This document shows positions 1-7,943 of a stretch of 21,346 nucleotides of DNA, in pieces; position 1 is the stretch's first letter, and each line of letters opens with the position of its first letter. The stretch comes from an uncultured Hungatella sp. Its GTDB lineage: Bacteria; Bacillota; Clostridia; Lachnospirales; Lachnospiraceae. A program made the translations under genes and the position numbers. The stretch lies in NCBI GenBank assembly GCA_910588505.1, contig CAJUPQ010000061.1, positions 1 to 21,346 of the forward strand, read 5' to 3'. The notes below the pieces were generated by a model. It was given only the letters and a program-made list of their open reading frames with translations. It did no database searches and was not told the origin of the DNA.

Positions 1-72
1 ATGAATAAAGGCTTTTCAACTTATTATATCTATCGGAGGATGCAAAACAACGGATATAATCGAAACCGTTAA
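1..72 (+). CDS. possible C-terminal tail of an upstream gene (partial)
   Basis: Only frame 1 is open from the first base, reading 23 codons to a TAA at 70-72; the other two plus frames stop within the first few codons. The residues are basic and Asn/Tyr-rich (ending NNGYNRNR). A strong terminator follows at 101-140, as expected downstream of a gene end. No family can be recognised from so short a tail, and it may be non-coding. The ATG at position 1 is probably an accident of where the window was cut. Confidence 0.25.
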   Translation: MNKGFSTYYIYRRMQNNGYNRNR

Positions 73-100
73 AAAAGAGTAATTTTGTATCTGTATAAAT

Positions 101-140
101 AAAAAGTGTCGCTTAACAGGCTATTAAGCGACACTTTTTT
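101..140. terminator. bidirectional intrinsic terminator
   Basis: A perfect 16-bp inverted repeat (101-116 with 124-139) has a 7-nt loop. The arm is AAAAAGTGTCGCTTAA, so the hairpin carries an A-run on one side and a T-run on the other and works in both directions. It separates whatever ends near position 72 on the plus strand from the minus-strand gene ending at 268. Confidence 0.85.
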
Positions 141-267
141 GTGCTGTTTTGTTATAGAAGTACCATTATGGCTTGATTTTATCGGTATTTTAAACACTTT
201 ACTTTGATAAAAAACATCCGACCTCCAATAATCGAGTAGATGAGAATTAATCTCCCCTTTCTTCTTC

Positions 268-969
268 CTAGTCAAAACTATCCAACATCTCATAGCTTTC
301 ACTAAAGGCCAATTCATCGAAACCATTACAATTCATCTCATTTTCATAATCAAAAACTTCATTATTTTCATCAATATAGCGAATTACAATATCATCTTTC
401 ACATATAATCTATTTTCTCTTTTTTTATCAAATATAAATGCAAAATACAGTTTACCCTTTTCATCAAAATAGTACATGCGAGAGTATCTAACACCAGCAT
501 ATCCTGGCAATATCTCAATCAAAGCCACTCTGTCCTCTTTATAATATATAACCACATCAGAAATTATATTATCTCTTTTTAAATTTTCCTTCTCCTCCTG
601 AAAAGAATAATATTCCTTTCTGATCCTCCGTACTTCCTCTTCAACAGACTCTGGCACCTCCTCTTCCGTATCAACCACTGATTCAGAATGCGTTTCAACC
701 ACACTTTCCGTCGTGGTTTCATCTGTTGCTTCCGTCGTGGTTTCATCTGTTGTTTCCGTTGTAGCTTTATCTATCATTTCCGTTGTAGCCTCATCTATCG
801 TTTTCGTTGTAGCTTCAATATTCGTCACTGTCCCAACTGTTGTCTCTTCTGTTGTAGGCGGATTACCTATAAAATCGCGAAGAGTGTAACCAGCTATTGC
901 AAAGATTGCCGCTACAATGCCAACAAATATATTAAGCTTTTCATACCATCGTAAATCATGTCTATTCAT
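268..969 (-). CDS. membrane-anchored Thr/Glu-repeat protein of unknown function
   Basis: A 233-residue protein I do not recognise. Seen: a short basic N-terminus, one hydrophobic segment at about residues 12-31 (LNIFVGIVAAIFAIAGY), then a Thr/Glu/Asp-rich stalk at about 40-100 that contains five 8-residue units of the type ATTETTDE, a charged linker with coiled-coil character (about 105-135), and a C-terminal domain of about 100 residues rich in Tyr, Phe and acidic residues (RMYYFDEKGKLYFAF is typical of it). The layout suggests a single-pass anchor with the C-terminal domain outside the cell on a flexible stalk, but topology is inferred. GGAGA lies about 6 nt before the ATG. It starts 23 bp after the stop of the secreted protein at 993-1556, so the two are probably co-transcribed. 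Both are visibly more AT-rich than the genes to the right, which hints at acquisition. Confidence 0.7.
   Translation of the reverse strand: MNRHDLRWYEKLNIFVGIVAAIFAIAGYTLRDFIGNPPTTEETTVGTVTNIEATTKTIDEATTEMIDKATTETTDETTTEATDETTTESVVETHSESVVDTEEEVPESVEEEVRRIRKEYYSFQEEKENLKRDNIISDVVIYYKEDRVALIEILPGYAGVRYSRMYYFDEKGKLYFAFIFDKKRENRLYVKDDIVIRYIDENNEVFDYENEMNCNGFDELAFSESYEMLDSFD
707..816 (-). repeat. 24-bp in-frame tandem repeat in the stalk coding region
   Basis: Four full 24-bp units start at 707, 731, 755 and 779, with a partial fifth at 803. They are degenerate at third positions but keep the 8-codon reading, giving units such as ATTETTDE, ATTEMIDK and TTTEATDE. This kind of array changes stalk length by slippage without shifting frame. 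Confidence 0.75.
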
Positions 970-992
970 CTCTAGTCTCCAAAATTACATGA

Positions 993-1556
993 TCACTGCA
1001 TATGTAATAATATGTCTCCATATTCATTTTTCACAATGCCTGAATATTTATCAGCCGATACTTCACAGTGATATATATTAGCCGCAGGCATGCCGCCTTG
1101 CTTTATCCTGGCTTCAGCCTCCGCCTCTGTCATTTGATATCTGACTATAAAATAATAAGAAGAGTTATCTTCCCTTATCTCTGAATCAAAGATCACATAG
1201 GACCCGTCATCAGGATACTTATCGCTATAATAATCTAAAATAGCATCTTCAAAATTATCACATGTTTTATCTCCTTTGTACTGAACCGTGCCATTTATAT
1301 GCCACGCGCCATTGGCATTTACAGTATATCCATCCGGAGTTATTGTATCAAGTAAACAATACCCCTGTTGGTTAAAATAATAACACAGTGAATCAACCCA
1401 ATACCATCCATTACTTGCATATGTTCCATCATCATTTTCATACCACCACCCTACATGATCCAGTCGCCATTGCCCTGCATAAACTGCCATTGAACATAGT
1501 AACGATAAAACCATGGATACAAACATAATCTTTAATGACCTACCTACACTCGCCAT
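993..1556 (-). CDS. secreted protein with choline/cell-wall-binding-like repeats
   Basis: A 187-residue protein beginning MASVGRSLKIMF. An upstream in-frame TTG at 1571 would add five residues, but those codons are the ribosome binding site itself (GGAGGAGAGG, 6 nt before the ATG), so the ATG at 1556 is chosen. Seen: a signal peptide (residues about 7-27, ending AVYAG), then aromatic-rich segments GWWYENDDGTYASNGWYW, YYFNQQGYCLL and DGYTVNANGAWH. These have the rhythm of CW_binding (choline-binding-like) repeats common in clostridial surface proteins. The C-terminal half (about 85-187) is an unrecognised domain. The protein is likely exported and held at the wall. It is the first gene of a two-gene minus-strand unit with the membrane protein at 268-969. 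Confidence 0.75.
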   Translation of the reverse strand: MASVGRSLKIMFVSMVLSLLCSMAVYAGQWRLDHVGWWYENDDGTYASNGWYWVDSLCYYFNQQGYCLLDTITPDGYTVNANGAWHINGTVQYKGDKTCDNFEDAILDYYSDKYPDDGSYVIFDSEIREDNSSYYFIVRYQMTEAEAEARIKQGGMPAANIYHCEVSADKYSGIVKNEYGDILLHMQ

Positions 1557-1691
1557 ACCTCTCTCCTCCAATAATATACATATTTAGACAAGTCGTCTTT
1601 TAAAATTTTACCATATTATGGAAAATCCTTGTAGTCAGAATATTCGTTCGAAACAATCACTTTCTCTACTCCAACACAATCCCCCTAAAAC

Positions 1692-1722
1692 AAAAAAGAC
1701 GCGCTCCCACTCGGAGCGCGTC
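1692..1722 (-). terminator. intrinsic terminator of the Bax-inhibitor-1 family gene
   Basis: A perfect 10-bp GC-rich stem (1698-1707 with 1713-1722, arm GACGCGCTCC) has a 5-nt loop and is followed on the minus strand by TTTTTT. It lies 22 bp past the stop of the minus-strand gene ending at 1744. Confidence 0.9.
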
Positions 1723-1743
1723 CCTCATCCAATCCAACTTTCC

Positions 1744-2463
1744 TCAATTATTCCTCTTCCCAATAGCCCTAAGCAGATAAAGAAACAGATTGATAAAATC
1801 CAGATACAACTGCAGCGCCGCAAAGATGGACGCCTTCTGGGCCATCTGCCCGTCATAGCAGTACGCCTGATGGTAAGCCTTGATCTTCTGGGTATCATAG
1901 GCCGTAAACAGCAGGAAAATAAAGATCCCCACGCCACAGGCCATCATCTCAAACCGCTGCAGGTTAATGAACATGGACACAACCCAGAACACCAAAAGGA
2001 ACACCAGTCCGCCCACCAGGAAATTCCGCAGACTGCTAAGATCCACATGGGCAAAATACCCGATAGCCGCCATGATCCCGAAAAACAGGGATGTGGCCCC
2101 AAAGATAAACACCAGGCTGGACATGGCGTACATCAGGAAATACGCGGAGAACACCACGCCGTTAAGCACGGAGTACACCATAAACAGCGCTCTGGCCGTA
2201 CCCACGGAAACCTTGGTGATCCGGGCCGACAAAAACAGCACCACCCCCAGCTCCGCGATCCCCAGCACCAGAACCATCTGCGGAATGGCGAACACATACC
2301 AAACCGCTCCGGTCACATAGCCGGTCACAGCCACCAGAAACGTGACCATAAGCCCCAGAAACATCCACCCAAAGGTCTTGGCCGTATAACGGTCCAGAGG
2401 CTCATACTCCCTGGCCGCCTCGTAAGCCCCTCCATAGTACTGATTCATATTTTGATAATCCAT
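1744..2463 (-). CDS. Bax inhibitor-1/YccA family membrane protein
   Basis: A 239-residue protein starting MDYQNMNQYYGG. An in-frame start 14 codons upstream was rejected because AAAGGAG lies 6 nt before this ATG. Seen: a soluble N-terminus of about 35 residues, then about seven hydrophobic segments, and the family signature near the last segment, FTAYDTQKIKAYHQ, in which the Asp residues of the BI-1 pore/latch region lie. Length is normal for the family (220-240). Bacterial members are inner-membrane proteins linked to cation or calcium leak and stress tolerance; the role in this organism is not known. It is monocistronic, with a promoter at 2547-2575 and a terminator at 1692-1722. Confidence 0.92.
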   Translation of the reverse strand: MDYQNMNQYYGGAYEAAREYEPLDRYTAKTFGWMFLGLMVTFLVAVTGYVTGAVWYVFAIPQMVLVLGIAELGVVLFLSARITKVSVGTARALFMVYSVLNGVVFSAYFLMYAMSSLVFIFGATSLFFGIMAAIGYFAHVDLSSLRNFLVGGLVFLLVFWVVSMFINLQRFEMMACGVGIFIFLLFTAYDTQKIKAYHQAYCYDGQMAQKASIFAALQLYLDFINLFLYLLRAIGKRNN

Positions 2464-2546
2464 AAACACTCCTTTCCGGGAAACTTTTCCCTGCTTTGAT
2501 ATCACTCTTTTCCCGCATGGTTAAAACTTTGTTATAAATTATTCAA

Positions 2547-2575
2547 ATTATACCACAACATAAACCCAAAGTCCA
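2547..2575 (-). promoter_or_regulatory. sigma-A promoter of the BI-1 family gene
   Basis: On the minus strand a TGG-TATAAT extended -10 (2547-2552) sits 17 bp from a TGGACT -35 (2570-2575). Transcription would start near 2540, leaving a leader of about 75 nt. Confidence 0.6.
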
Positions 2576-2615
2576 TGATTTTCTGTCAGTGTATCTCCAG
2601 CTTGTGTATCTCCGG

Positions 2616-2752
2616 GTAACAGTTCAGATAGGTCTGCGCGTTTACCGCGCTGACCGTGCGAAAGCGTAATGGTAGCAGGCATCCGGCCCATCGCCAAAGG
2701 CGATTCTAATTGGCCGGATGCGTAACAGTTCAAGGGTCATCTGAACTGTTAC
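2616..2752. mobile_element. 137-bp MITE-like element with 14-bp terminal inverted repeats and 8-bp target duplication (copy A)
   Basis: The element starts GTAACAGTTCAGAT (2616-2629) and ends with the exact reverse complement ATCTGAACTGTTAC (2739-2752). ATCTCCGG directly precedes it (2608-2615) and directly follows it (2753-2760), a perfect 8-bp direct repeat. Inside are a 57-nt structured core (2622-2678) shared with 14187-14243 and a second inverted repeat, GCATCCGGCC with GGCCGGATGC (2678-2687 with 2712-2721). A second copy of GTAACAGTTCA at 2722-2732 can also pair with the right end, so two alternative foldings are possible. There is no coding capacity. The remainder of the 2464-2918 gap holds only the BI-1 promoter and the malQ terminator. 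Confidence 0.7.
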
Positions 2753-2814
2753 ATCTCCGGCCCTGTTAAGGGTGGTTGTCACAAAGCCCCTGAAACAAGC
2801 TATATCTCCACGCC

Positions 2815-2854
2815 AAAAGACCCACCAGCCTGAAATCACTCAGCCTGATGGGTC
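2815..2854 (-). terminator. intrinsic terminator of malQ, with GACCCATCAG-type stem
   Basis: A 14-position imperfect stem (2819-2832 with 2841-2854) has one mismatch and a G-U pair and is followed by TTTT on the minus strand. It lies 65 bp past the malQ stop. Its stem sequence recurs in terminators at 9714-9749 and 12758-12800. Confidence 0.8.
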
Positions 2855-2918
2855 CCCCTATTATCCTGTCAAAACATACCTTGGCCGATTCCGCCGTTTC
2901 GGCCGGTTCTATCCCGCC

Positions 2919-4562
2919 TCAGGCATCTTCCGAAACCTTCGCGGATTTTGCGGCTTTCGCCTCTCCCCCGGCTTCCTCCGCCTCTTTCGCCTCTTTCACA
3001 TCCGTCCCCTCAAGAACATCCTCGCCCGCCTTTTCAGCCTCTTCTTTCTTCTCTTCCTTCCACTGCCATCCCAGCCTTCCATACCGTCTGGCCGTTTCAT
3101 AGAGTTCATCCTGAAGCTCCTCTGTCAGCTCCTTCTCCGTAATCCGCCATTTCCAGTTGGTTCCCACTGTGGACGGCTTGTTCATCCGGCAGGAATTGTC
3201 GTACCCCAGATAATCCTGCATGGGAATCACGCACAGCTTTGCCCGGCTTCTCATAATCAAACTGATCAATGCCTTGTGCAGGTATTTCCTGGGCGTGTAC
3301 TGGTCGCAGAGATATTCCCTGGCCATGTTCATCTCCGCCTTGCTGATGCTGTCAAACCAGCCCACCAGCGTCTCATTGTCATGGGTTCCGGTGTAGGCCA
3401 CGGAATTCTCCCCGTAGTTGTGGGGCAGATAATCGCTGGCGCTGCCGGTATCTCTGGAATCAAAGGCAAACTCCAGCACCTTCATCCCCGGGAACCCGCT
3501 GTCTTTCACCAGTTTCCGCACAGAATCCGTCACATACCCCAGATCCTCGGCGATCACCTCCCGCTCCCCCATAACCTCTTTCATCCGGTTAAACAGGCCG
3601 ATGCCCGGCCCCTTCTCCCATTTCCCCACAATGGCCGTCTCGGCCCCATAAGGAATGGAATAATACTCGTCAAATCCCCTGAAATGGTCAATGCGCACCA
3701 CGTCGTACAGCTTAAAGCAGTAATCCAGCCGCTCCATCCACCACTGGTAGCCCGTATCCCGATGGTAATCCCAGCGGTAAAGGGGGTTGCCCCACAACTG
3801 CCCCGTAGCCGAAAATCCGTCCGGCGGACACCCCGCCACAGCGGTAGGCACATTATTTTCGTCAAGCTGGAACAGCTCCGGATGGGCCCAGGCGTCGGCG
3901 CTGTCCATGGCCACGTAGATGGGAATGTCCCCGATAATTTTCACTCCCTTGTCATTGGCGTAAGCCTTTAACTTCATCCACTGTCTGTAAAACTGGTACT
4001 GGAGATACTGGTGGAACTCAATCTCAAAATACTGCTCTTTCCGATAATAATCCAGGGCAAATCCCCACCGAAGCCGGATATCCTCGGCCCACTGGGTCCA
4101 CGGCTTTCCGTCAAAACGCTCCTTCACCGCCATAAATAACGCGTAATCCTTCAGCCACCAGCTATTTTTCTCCACAAACTCAAGGTACTCTCTGTTTTCG
4201 CTGACCTTGCTCCGCTCATAAGCCTTTCTCAGCAGCGGATAGCGGCTCTTGTACATTTTCTCATAATCAATATCCTTAGGATCTTTGCCAAATTCCGCCG
4301 CCCGGCACTCCTTCTCGGTGAGGACGCCCTCCTCCACCAATGCCTCCAGGCTGATAAAATAGGGATTGCCCGCATAAGTGGAAAATGACTGGTAAGGCGA
4401 GTCCCCGAAACTGGTGGGAACCAGAGGAAGAATCTGCCAATAACACTGGCCCGCCTCTTTCAGCCAGTCCACGAAATCGTAAGCGCTCTGAGAAAAACAA
4501 CCGATACCGTACTTAGACGGCAAACTGGTAATAGGCAGTAAAATGCCTGCTGCTCTGTTCAT
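2919..4562 (-). CDS. malQ: 4-alpha-glucanotransferase (amylomaltase, GH77)
   Basis: Cytoplasmic enzyme that moves glucosyl or maltodextrin units between alpha-1,4-glucans, releasing glucose. The 547-residue product has the complete GH77 catalytic set: nucleophile D292 in VVRIDHFRGF, acid/base E339 in VIAEDLG and D395 in TGTHDNE. It opens with the family's typical MNRAAGILLPITSLPSKYGI. The family is normally about 500 residues and the recognisable fold ends near W501. Residues 502-547 are an added Lys/Glu/Ala tail with no hydrophobic core, unlike usual MalQ. The SD AAGGAGAGG lies over the last codons of the preceding gene, whose stop is only 6 nt before this ATG, so translation is probably coupled. 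It is the last gene of the PTS-phosphatase-malQ unit. Confidence 0.97.
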   Translation of the reverse strand: MNRAAGILLPITSLPSKYGIGCFSQSAYDFVDWLKEAGQCYWQILPLVPTSFGDSPYQSFSTYAGNPYFISLEALVEEGVLTEKECRAAEFGKDPKDIDYEKMYKSRYPLLRKAYERSKVSENREYLEFVEKNSWWLKDYALFMAVKERFDGKPWTQWAEDIRLRWGFALDYYRKEQYFEIEFHQYLQYQFYRQWMKLKAYANDKGVKIIGDIPIYVAMDSADAWAHPELFQLDENNVPTAVAGCPPDGFSATGQLWGNPLYRWDYHRDTGYQWWMERLDYCFKLYDVVRIDHFRGFDEYYSIPYGAETAIVGKWEKGPGIGLFNRMKEVMGEREVIAEDLGYVTDSVRKLVKDSGFPGMKVLEFAFDSRDTGSASDYLPHNYGENSVAYTGTHDNETLVGWFDSISKAEMNMAREYLCDQYTPRKYLHKALISLIMRSRAKLCVIPMQDYLGYDNSCRMNKPSTVGTNWKWRITEKELTEELQDELYETARRYGRLGWQWKEEKKEEAEKAGEDVLEGTDVKEAKEAEEAGGEAKAAKSAKVSEDA

Positions 4563-4568
4563 GAAACT

Positions 4569-5414
4569 TTACCTCTCCTTCTTTGTAATCATAACCCCAA
4601 AGTGGTCTGAAACCACCTCATCATGAATACCATTACATATTACTTCCGATTTGTCAATGTCTATTTCTTCATTGCACCAAATATAATCAATCCTCATCCC
4701 CCCGGCATTGTCCTTAAGCCGCTCCTTCCAGCCGTCAATCACCTTACCCACGGTAATGCCGCCGTCCTTTTCCTTTGCCAAATCATAAGTATCCTTCCAG
4801 CCGGAAGCCCTGACATAATCCCAGCCCTCCCCTGTAATCCCGGCAGGACTGTTAAAATCTCCCATAACCCACACCGTTTCATTTGCGGTCCGATGGGCGT
4901 CAATCTCATGTGCGACCCTGTCCCAATGGCTGGCAAAGGGTTCCTCTTCATCCTCCCACCAGCCCATGTGAACCGAATAAAACCACATTCCGCCCGCCTT
5001 AACTCCTACCATCTTCCGGGTTTTCCAGTTGTGGAAATCATGGCTTCTGCTGATAAAAAACTGGACCGCCTTCTCAACGGGCCTGCGGGAAAATACAGCC
5101 AGCCCTTCCTCGTAAATGTCATACCCCACCTTAGCCGGAGCCCAGGTCCAGTAATATTCGCAGCCCTTTTCTTTCAAAAGCCTTGCCAAAGCCAATCCGT
5201 GGTTATCCTTCCGCAAAGGGACGTCATTGCCCGGACAGTGTACATACCCCAAATCCGCATCCACCTTCGCCTCCGGCTGTGAAATCGTCTGGTTTACCTC
5301 CTGAAGAGCAATCACATCCGGCATATTCCTGGCAGCCACCTGGGCAAATACTGCCAGCTTCCTCTCATACTCCGGCTCCGCCAGACTGTGGGTGTTTAAT
5401 GTCATCAGCTTCAT
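4569..5414 (-). CDS. mapP: endonuclease/exonuclease/phosphatase family protein, probable maltose-6'-phosphate phosphatase
   Basis: A 281-residue protein with the full EEP (PF03372) metal-dependent phosphoesterase motif set: N7 in LNTHS, E39 in ALQEVN, H149 in YSVHMGWW, D186/N188 in MGDFNSP, D243 in RIDYIW and D270-H271 in VVSDHFGV. There is no signal peptide, so it acts in the cytoplasm. The fold alone does not tell the substrate. The family includes MapP of Enterococcus faecalis, which dephosphorylates maltose 6'-phosphate made by a maltose PTS. Here the gene lies between a glucose/maltose-type PTS permease and malQ under a MalR-like regulator, which fits that role well. A nuclease or sphingomyelinase-like role is much less likely in this context. 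The start has only a moderate SD (AGGGG, 8 nt). The 130-bp gap from the PTS gene holds no clear terminator. Confidence 0.8.
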   Translation of the reverse strand: MKLMTLNTHSLAEPEYERKLAVFAQVAARNMPDVIALQEVNQTISQPEAKVDADLGYVHCPGNDVPLRKDNHGLALARLLKEKGCEYYWTWAPAKVGYDIYEEGLAVFSRRPVEKAVQFFISRSHDFHNWKTRKMVGVKAGGMWFYSVHMGWWEDEEEPFASHWDRVAHEIDAHRTANETVWVMGDFNSPAGITGEGWDYVRASGWKDTYDLAKEKDGGITVGKVIDGWKERLKDNAGGMRIDYIWCNEEIDIDKSEVICNGIHDEVVSDHFGVMITKKER

Positions 5415-5544
5415 CGTCCCATCCCCTTCCCAATCTCTGTGCCTTCTCGTTTCTGTCCGGCTCGCCTCCCCCTACCCCGCCGGGCAAGTTCAAAAAACTC
5501 CGCTGCGCTCCGTTTTCCTCGCTTTGCGGCTGTCGCCACATAGC

Positions 5545-7806
5545 TTATAAAATGTCATTAATATCTGATTTCAGCACGTCCGCCTTAGGTCCGTAAACCG
5601 CCTGGATTCCGTTATCCTTTTTCAGAAGCCCCAAAGCGCCCTCCGCCTTCCACGCGGCGATGTCAGCCACTTTCTCGGGGTCCTTTACCGTAACCCTCAG
5701 CCTGGTCATGCACGCGTCTACCAGGGTTATATTCTCTCTTCCGCCTAACAGCCCGATAATTCTCTCGGCCTGGCCGTTGCCGCCGCCCTTTGAGCCGCCC
5801 TGGCCTGCGCCGCCTTCCTCATCAGAACCCTCGTCGGTGTAATTGCCCAGACGTCCCGGAGTGGCAAACTTAAACCTGTCAATCATCACATAAGCCACAA
5901 AATATCCGATGGCAAAGAATACCACAACCGCAATCACAAAATTAATCAAATCACCGGCCAGCCCAGCCTTCAGGGACATGGGAACCCTGGTAAGGAACTC
6001 CAGATTTCCGAAAGAATGAAGCCTTAAATTCACAATCCCCGCCATGGCAAAGGCGCAGCCCTGCAGCACCGCGTAAACCACGTACAGCGGAAGAGCACAG
6101 AACATAAACATAAACTCCAAAGGCTCCGTAACGCCGGTCAAAAACACTGCCAGCACCGTTGAAAAGAACATGGAACGGTAATTGGCCTGTTTATCCTTGT
6201 CAACCCTGCGGTACATCGCCAGCGCGATACCCAGCAAAAGCCCCGTCGCGCCGATCATCTGCCCAACCTTGAACCTTGCGGGAATCACTGTCTCCATCAG
6301 GTTGGTGTAGGAAGCCATATCTCCGGCATCCTTAAAGTTAATCAAATCCGTAACCCAGGCCAGCCACAGCGGATCCTGTCCAAACACCTGAGACCCTGCG
6401 TTGATCCCCGTCTGAATGGTGTAAGTCCCGCCAAAAGACGTATAGTTCATAGGAATGGTCAGCATATGGTGAAGGCCGAACGGAAGCAAAAGCCTTTCCA
6501 GCGTCCCGTAAATAAACGGAGCCAAAACCGGGGACGTGGAGGACGAATTGGCAATCCACACGCCGAAATTGTTGATTCCCGTCTGCACCACCGGCCAAAC
6601 CACAGCCAGCACCGCGGAAATAATCACGGACCACACAATAACCACCATAGGCACAAACCGCTTGCCGTTGAAAAATGCCAAAGCGTCGGGAAGTTTCCTA
6701 TAATTATAGTACTTATTGTAAATCATTCCGCCGGCAAAACCGGAAATAATACCCACAAACACGCCCATATTCAGCGCCGGAGCCCCGAGAACAGAGGTAA
6801 AATACCCATTTACCAGAATTTCCTGCCCAAACAAGGTGTGAGTAACCGCGTCCGGGTCATTTAACATCCCAGCCGTAACCCCGAAAATAGCGCCTGTAAT
6901 ACAGTTAATCAATATAAACGCAATCACCGCCGCAAACGCGCCGCCAGCCCGCTCCTTTGCCCAGGAACCGCCGATAGCCACCGCAAACAAGATGTGCAGG
7001 TTGTTGATCACCGCCCAGCCGATGTTCTCCATGGTGCTTCCCACCATAAGAACCATGTTCACGTCCGCGCCTGCCATCTGCACCAGTTTACCAAGGCTTA
7101 TCATCAGACCGGCCGCCGGCATAACAGCGATCACCACCATCAGCACCTTGCCCAGCTTCTGGAGAAAATCAAAATTAATCTTAATCTTTCCGCCCTTCCC
7201 CCCGCCGGATAAGGACTCTTTGCCGCCAGCCCCGGCGCTACCGCCGCTTCCCCCGGTGCCTTTGCCACTGCCAGCCCCAGTGCTTCCCCCGGCAGCCGAC
7301 GCTCCTTCCCCGCTTCCCTGGGCCTTCCCATCCCCGGTCACGGTGAGAACTGCCGTCCTACCCGCCTGGGCCTGCCCCTCATGATAATCCAGGCTTTTCC
7401 CTTCCATGCCGCCGCAGACTAAAACCGGAGTCACCGGGTTAATATTCCTGGCCGCCAAAAATTCCAAATCCACCTTTGCCACAGGGTCGCCCGCTTTCAC
7501 CTTATCTCCAGGCTTTACAAAAACCTCAAAACATTCGCCCTTCAGCCCTACGGTCTCCAGGCCCACATGAATCAGAAGCTCCAGCCCATCCTCCGTCCGA
7601 AACCCGAAAGCGTGAAGAGTCTCCGCCACCGAAGCCACCTCACCGTCCACCGGGCTGACAATGGTTCCTTTTGTGGGAATCACCGCGATGCCGTCGCCGA
7701 TAATTTTCTGGGAAAACACCGGGTCCGGAACCTGGTCCAGGGGTATGGCATTGCCGGTAACCGGGGATAATATGTCTCGTCCCAAATGAATCTCACTGCT
7801 GCTCAT
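5545..7806 (-). CDS. PTS permease, glucose/maltose family, fused EIIA-EIIC-EIIB
   Basis: Takes up and phosphorylates a sugar using phosphate from HPr. The 753 residues read, in order: EIIA (about 10-150, glucose-type, with H65 in LHAFGF and phosphoryl-accepting H80 in LLIHVGLETV); a Gly/Ser/Ala linker (about 158-206); EIIC (about 207-648, about ten membrane segments, with LPDALAFFNGKRFVP and GVTEPLEFMF motifs); a second Gly/acidic linker (656-680); and EIIB (about 681-753) with phosphorylated C699 in VDACMTRLRV. All three phosphotransfer residues are present. Placing EIIA first is less common than the usual IICBA order. The EIIC resembles MalT/PtsG-type maltose and glucose permeases; together with mapP, malQ and malR the likely substrate is maltose. 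The start is supported by AGGAGGT 8 nt upstream. It is transcribed from a promoter at 7944-7972 overlapped by palindromes. Confidence 0.93.
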   Translation of the reverse strand: MSSSEIHLGRDILSPVTGNAIPLDQVPDPVFSQKIIGDGIAVIPTKGTIVSPVDGEVASVAETLHAFGFRTEDGLELLIHVGLETVGLKGECFEVFVKPGDKVKAGDPVAKVDLEFLAARNINPVTPVLVCGGMEGKSLDYHEGQAQAGRTAVLTVTGDGKAQGSGEGASAAGGSTGAGSGKGTGGSGGSAGAGGKESLSGGGKGGKIKINFDFLQKLGKVLMVVIAVMPAAGLMISLGKLVQMAGADVNMVLMVGSTMENIGWAVINNLHILFAVAIGGSWAKERAGGAFAAVIAFILINCITGAIFGVTAGMLNDPDAVTHTLFGQEILVNGYFTSVLGAPALNMGVFVGIISGFAGGMIYNKYYNYRKLPDALAFFNGKRFVPMVVIVWSVIISAVLAVVWPVVQTGINNFGVWIANSSSTSPVLAPFIYGTLERLLLPFGLHHMLTIPMNYTSFGGTYTIQTGINAGSQVFGQDPLWLAWVTDLINFKDAGDMASYTNLMETVIPARFKVGQMIGATGLLLGIALAMYRRVDKDKQANYRSMFFSTVLAVFLTGVTEPLEFMFMFCALPLYVVYAVLQGCAFAMAGIVNLRLHSFGNLEFLTRVPMSLKAGLAGDLINFVIAVVVFFAIGYFVAYVMIDRFKFATPGRLGNYTDEGSDEEGGAGQGGSKGGGNGQAERIIGLLGGRENITLVDACMTRLRVTVKDPEKVADIAAWKAEGALGLLKKDNGIQAVYGPKADVLKSDINDIL

Positions 7807-7925
7807 CTCTACTTACCTCCTGCTGTATTATTTCTTGTACAATGGGGAATTGTAATTTCCGTCTGCATTCCTATACGGCAATTCACGGCCCGCCAATCTC
7901 CTGCCCACAAATCACGCAAAATAAA

Positions 7926-7940
7926 TGCAAGCTTCTTGCA
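7926..7940. promoter_or_regulatory. candidate MalR/LacI-family operator at the PTS transcription start
   Basis: A perfect inverted repeat TGCAAG-N3-CTTGCA is centred on the predicted start point of the PTS promoter (about 7937), where a LacI-family repressor would block initiation. A second inverted repeat, TTGCA-N7-TGCAA (7956-7972), covers the -35 side. The assignment to the neighbouring regulator is inference. Confidence 0.5.
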
Positions 7941-7943
7941 TTA

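Noticed and set aside
180..225. 12-codon minus-strand frame after GGAGGT (MFFIKVKCLKYR)
   Set aside because: Very short, downstream of the last gene of the unit, no promoter and no family pattern.
707..816. Regular 24-bp repeats considered as a CRISPR array
   Set aside because: No unique spacers; the repeats are adjacent, in frame and encode an 8-residue protein unit.
1618..2499. 293-codon plus-strand frame opposite the BI-1 family gene
   Set aside because: Antisense to a clear membrane protein; the product is His/Lys/Pro-rich and typical of a shadow frame.
2772..3971. Long open frame on the plus strand (399 codons) opposite malQ
   Set aside because: It lies antisense to a gene with all GH77 catalytic motifs; its product is Pro/His/Arg-rich low-quality sequence with no SD.
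5415..5544. GC-rich gap between the PTS gene and mapP considered as a terminator
   Set aside because: CGGAG-type words before the TTTTTT are direct rather than inverted repeats, so no stable stem forms next to the T-run; it may be an ordinary spacer.
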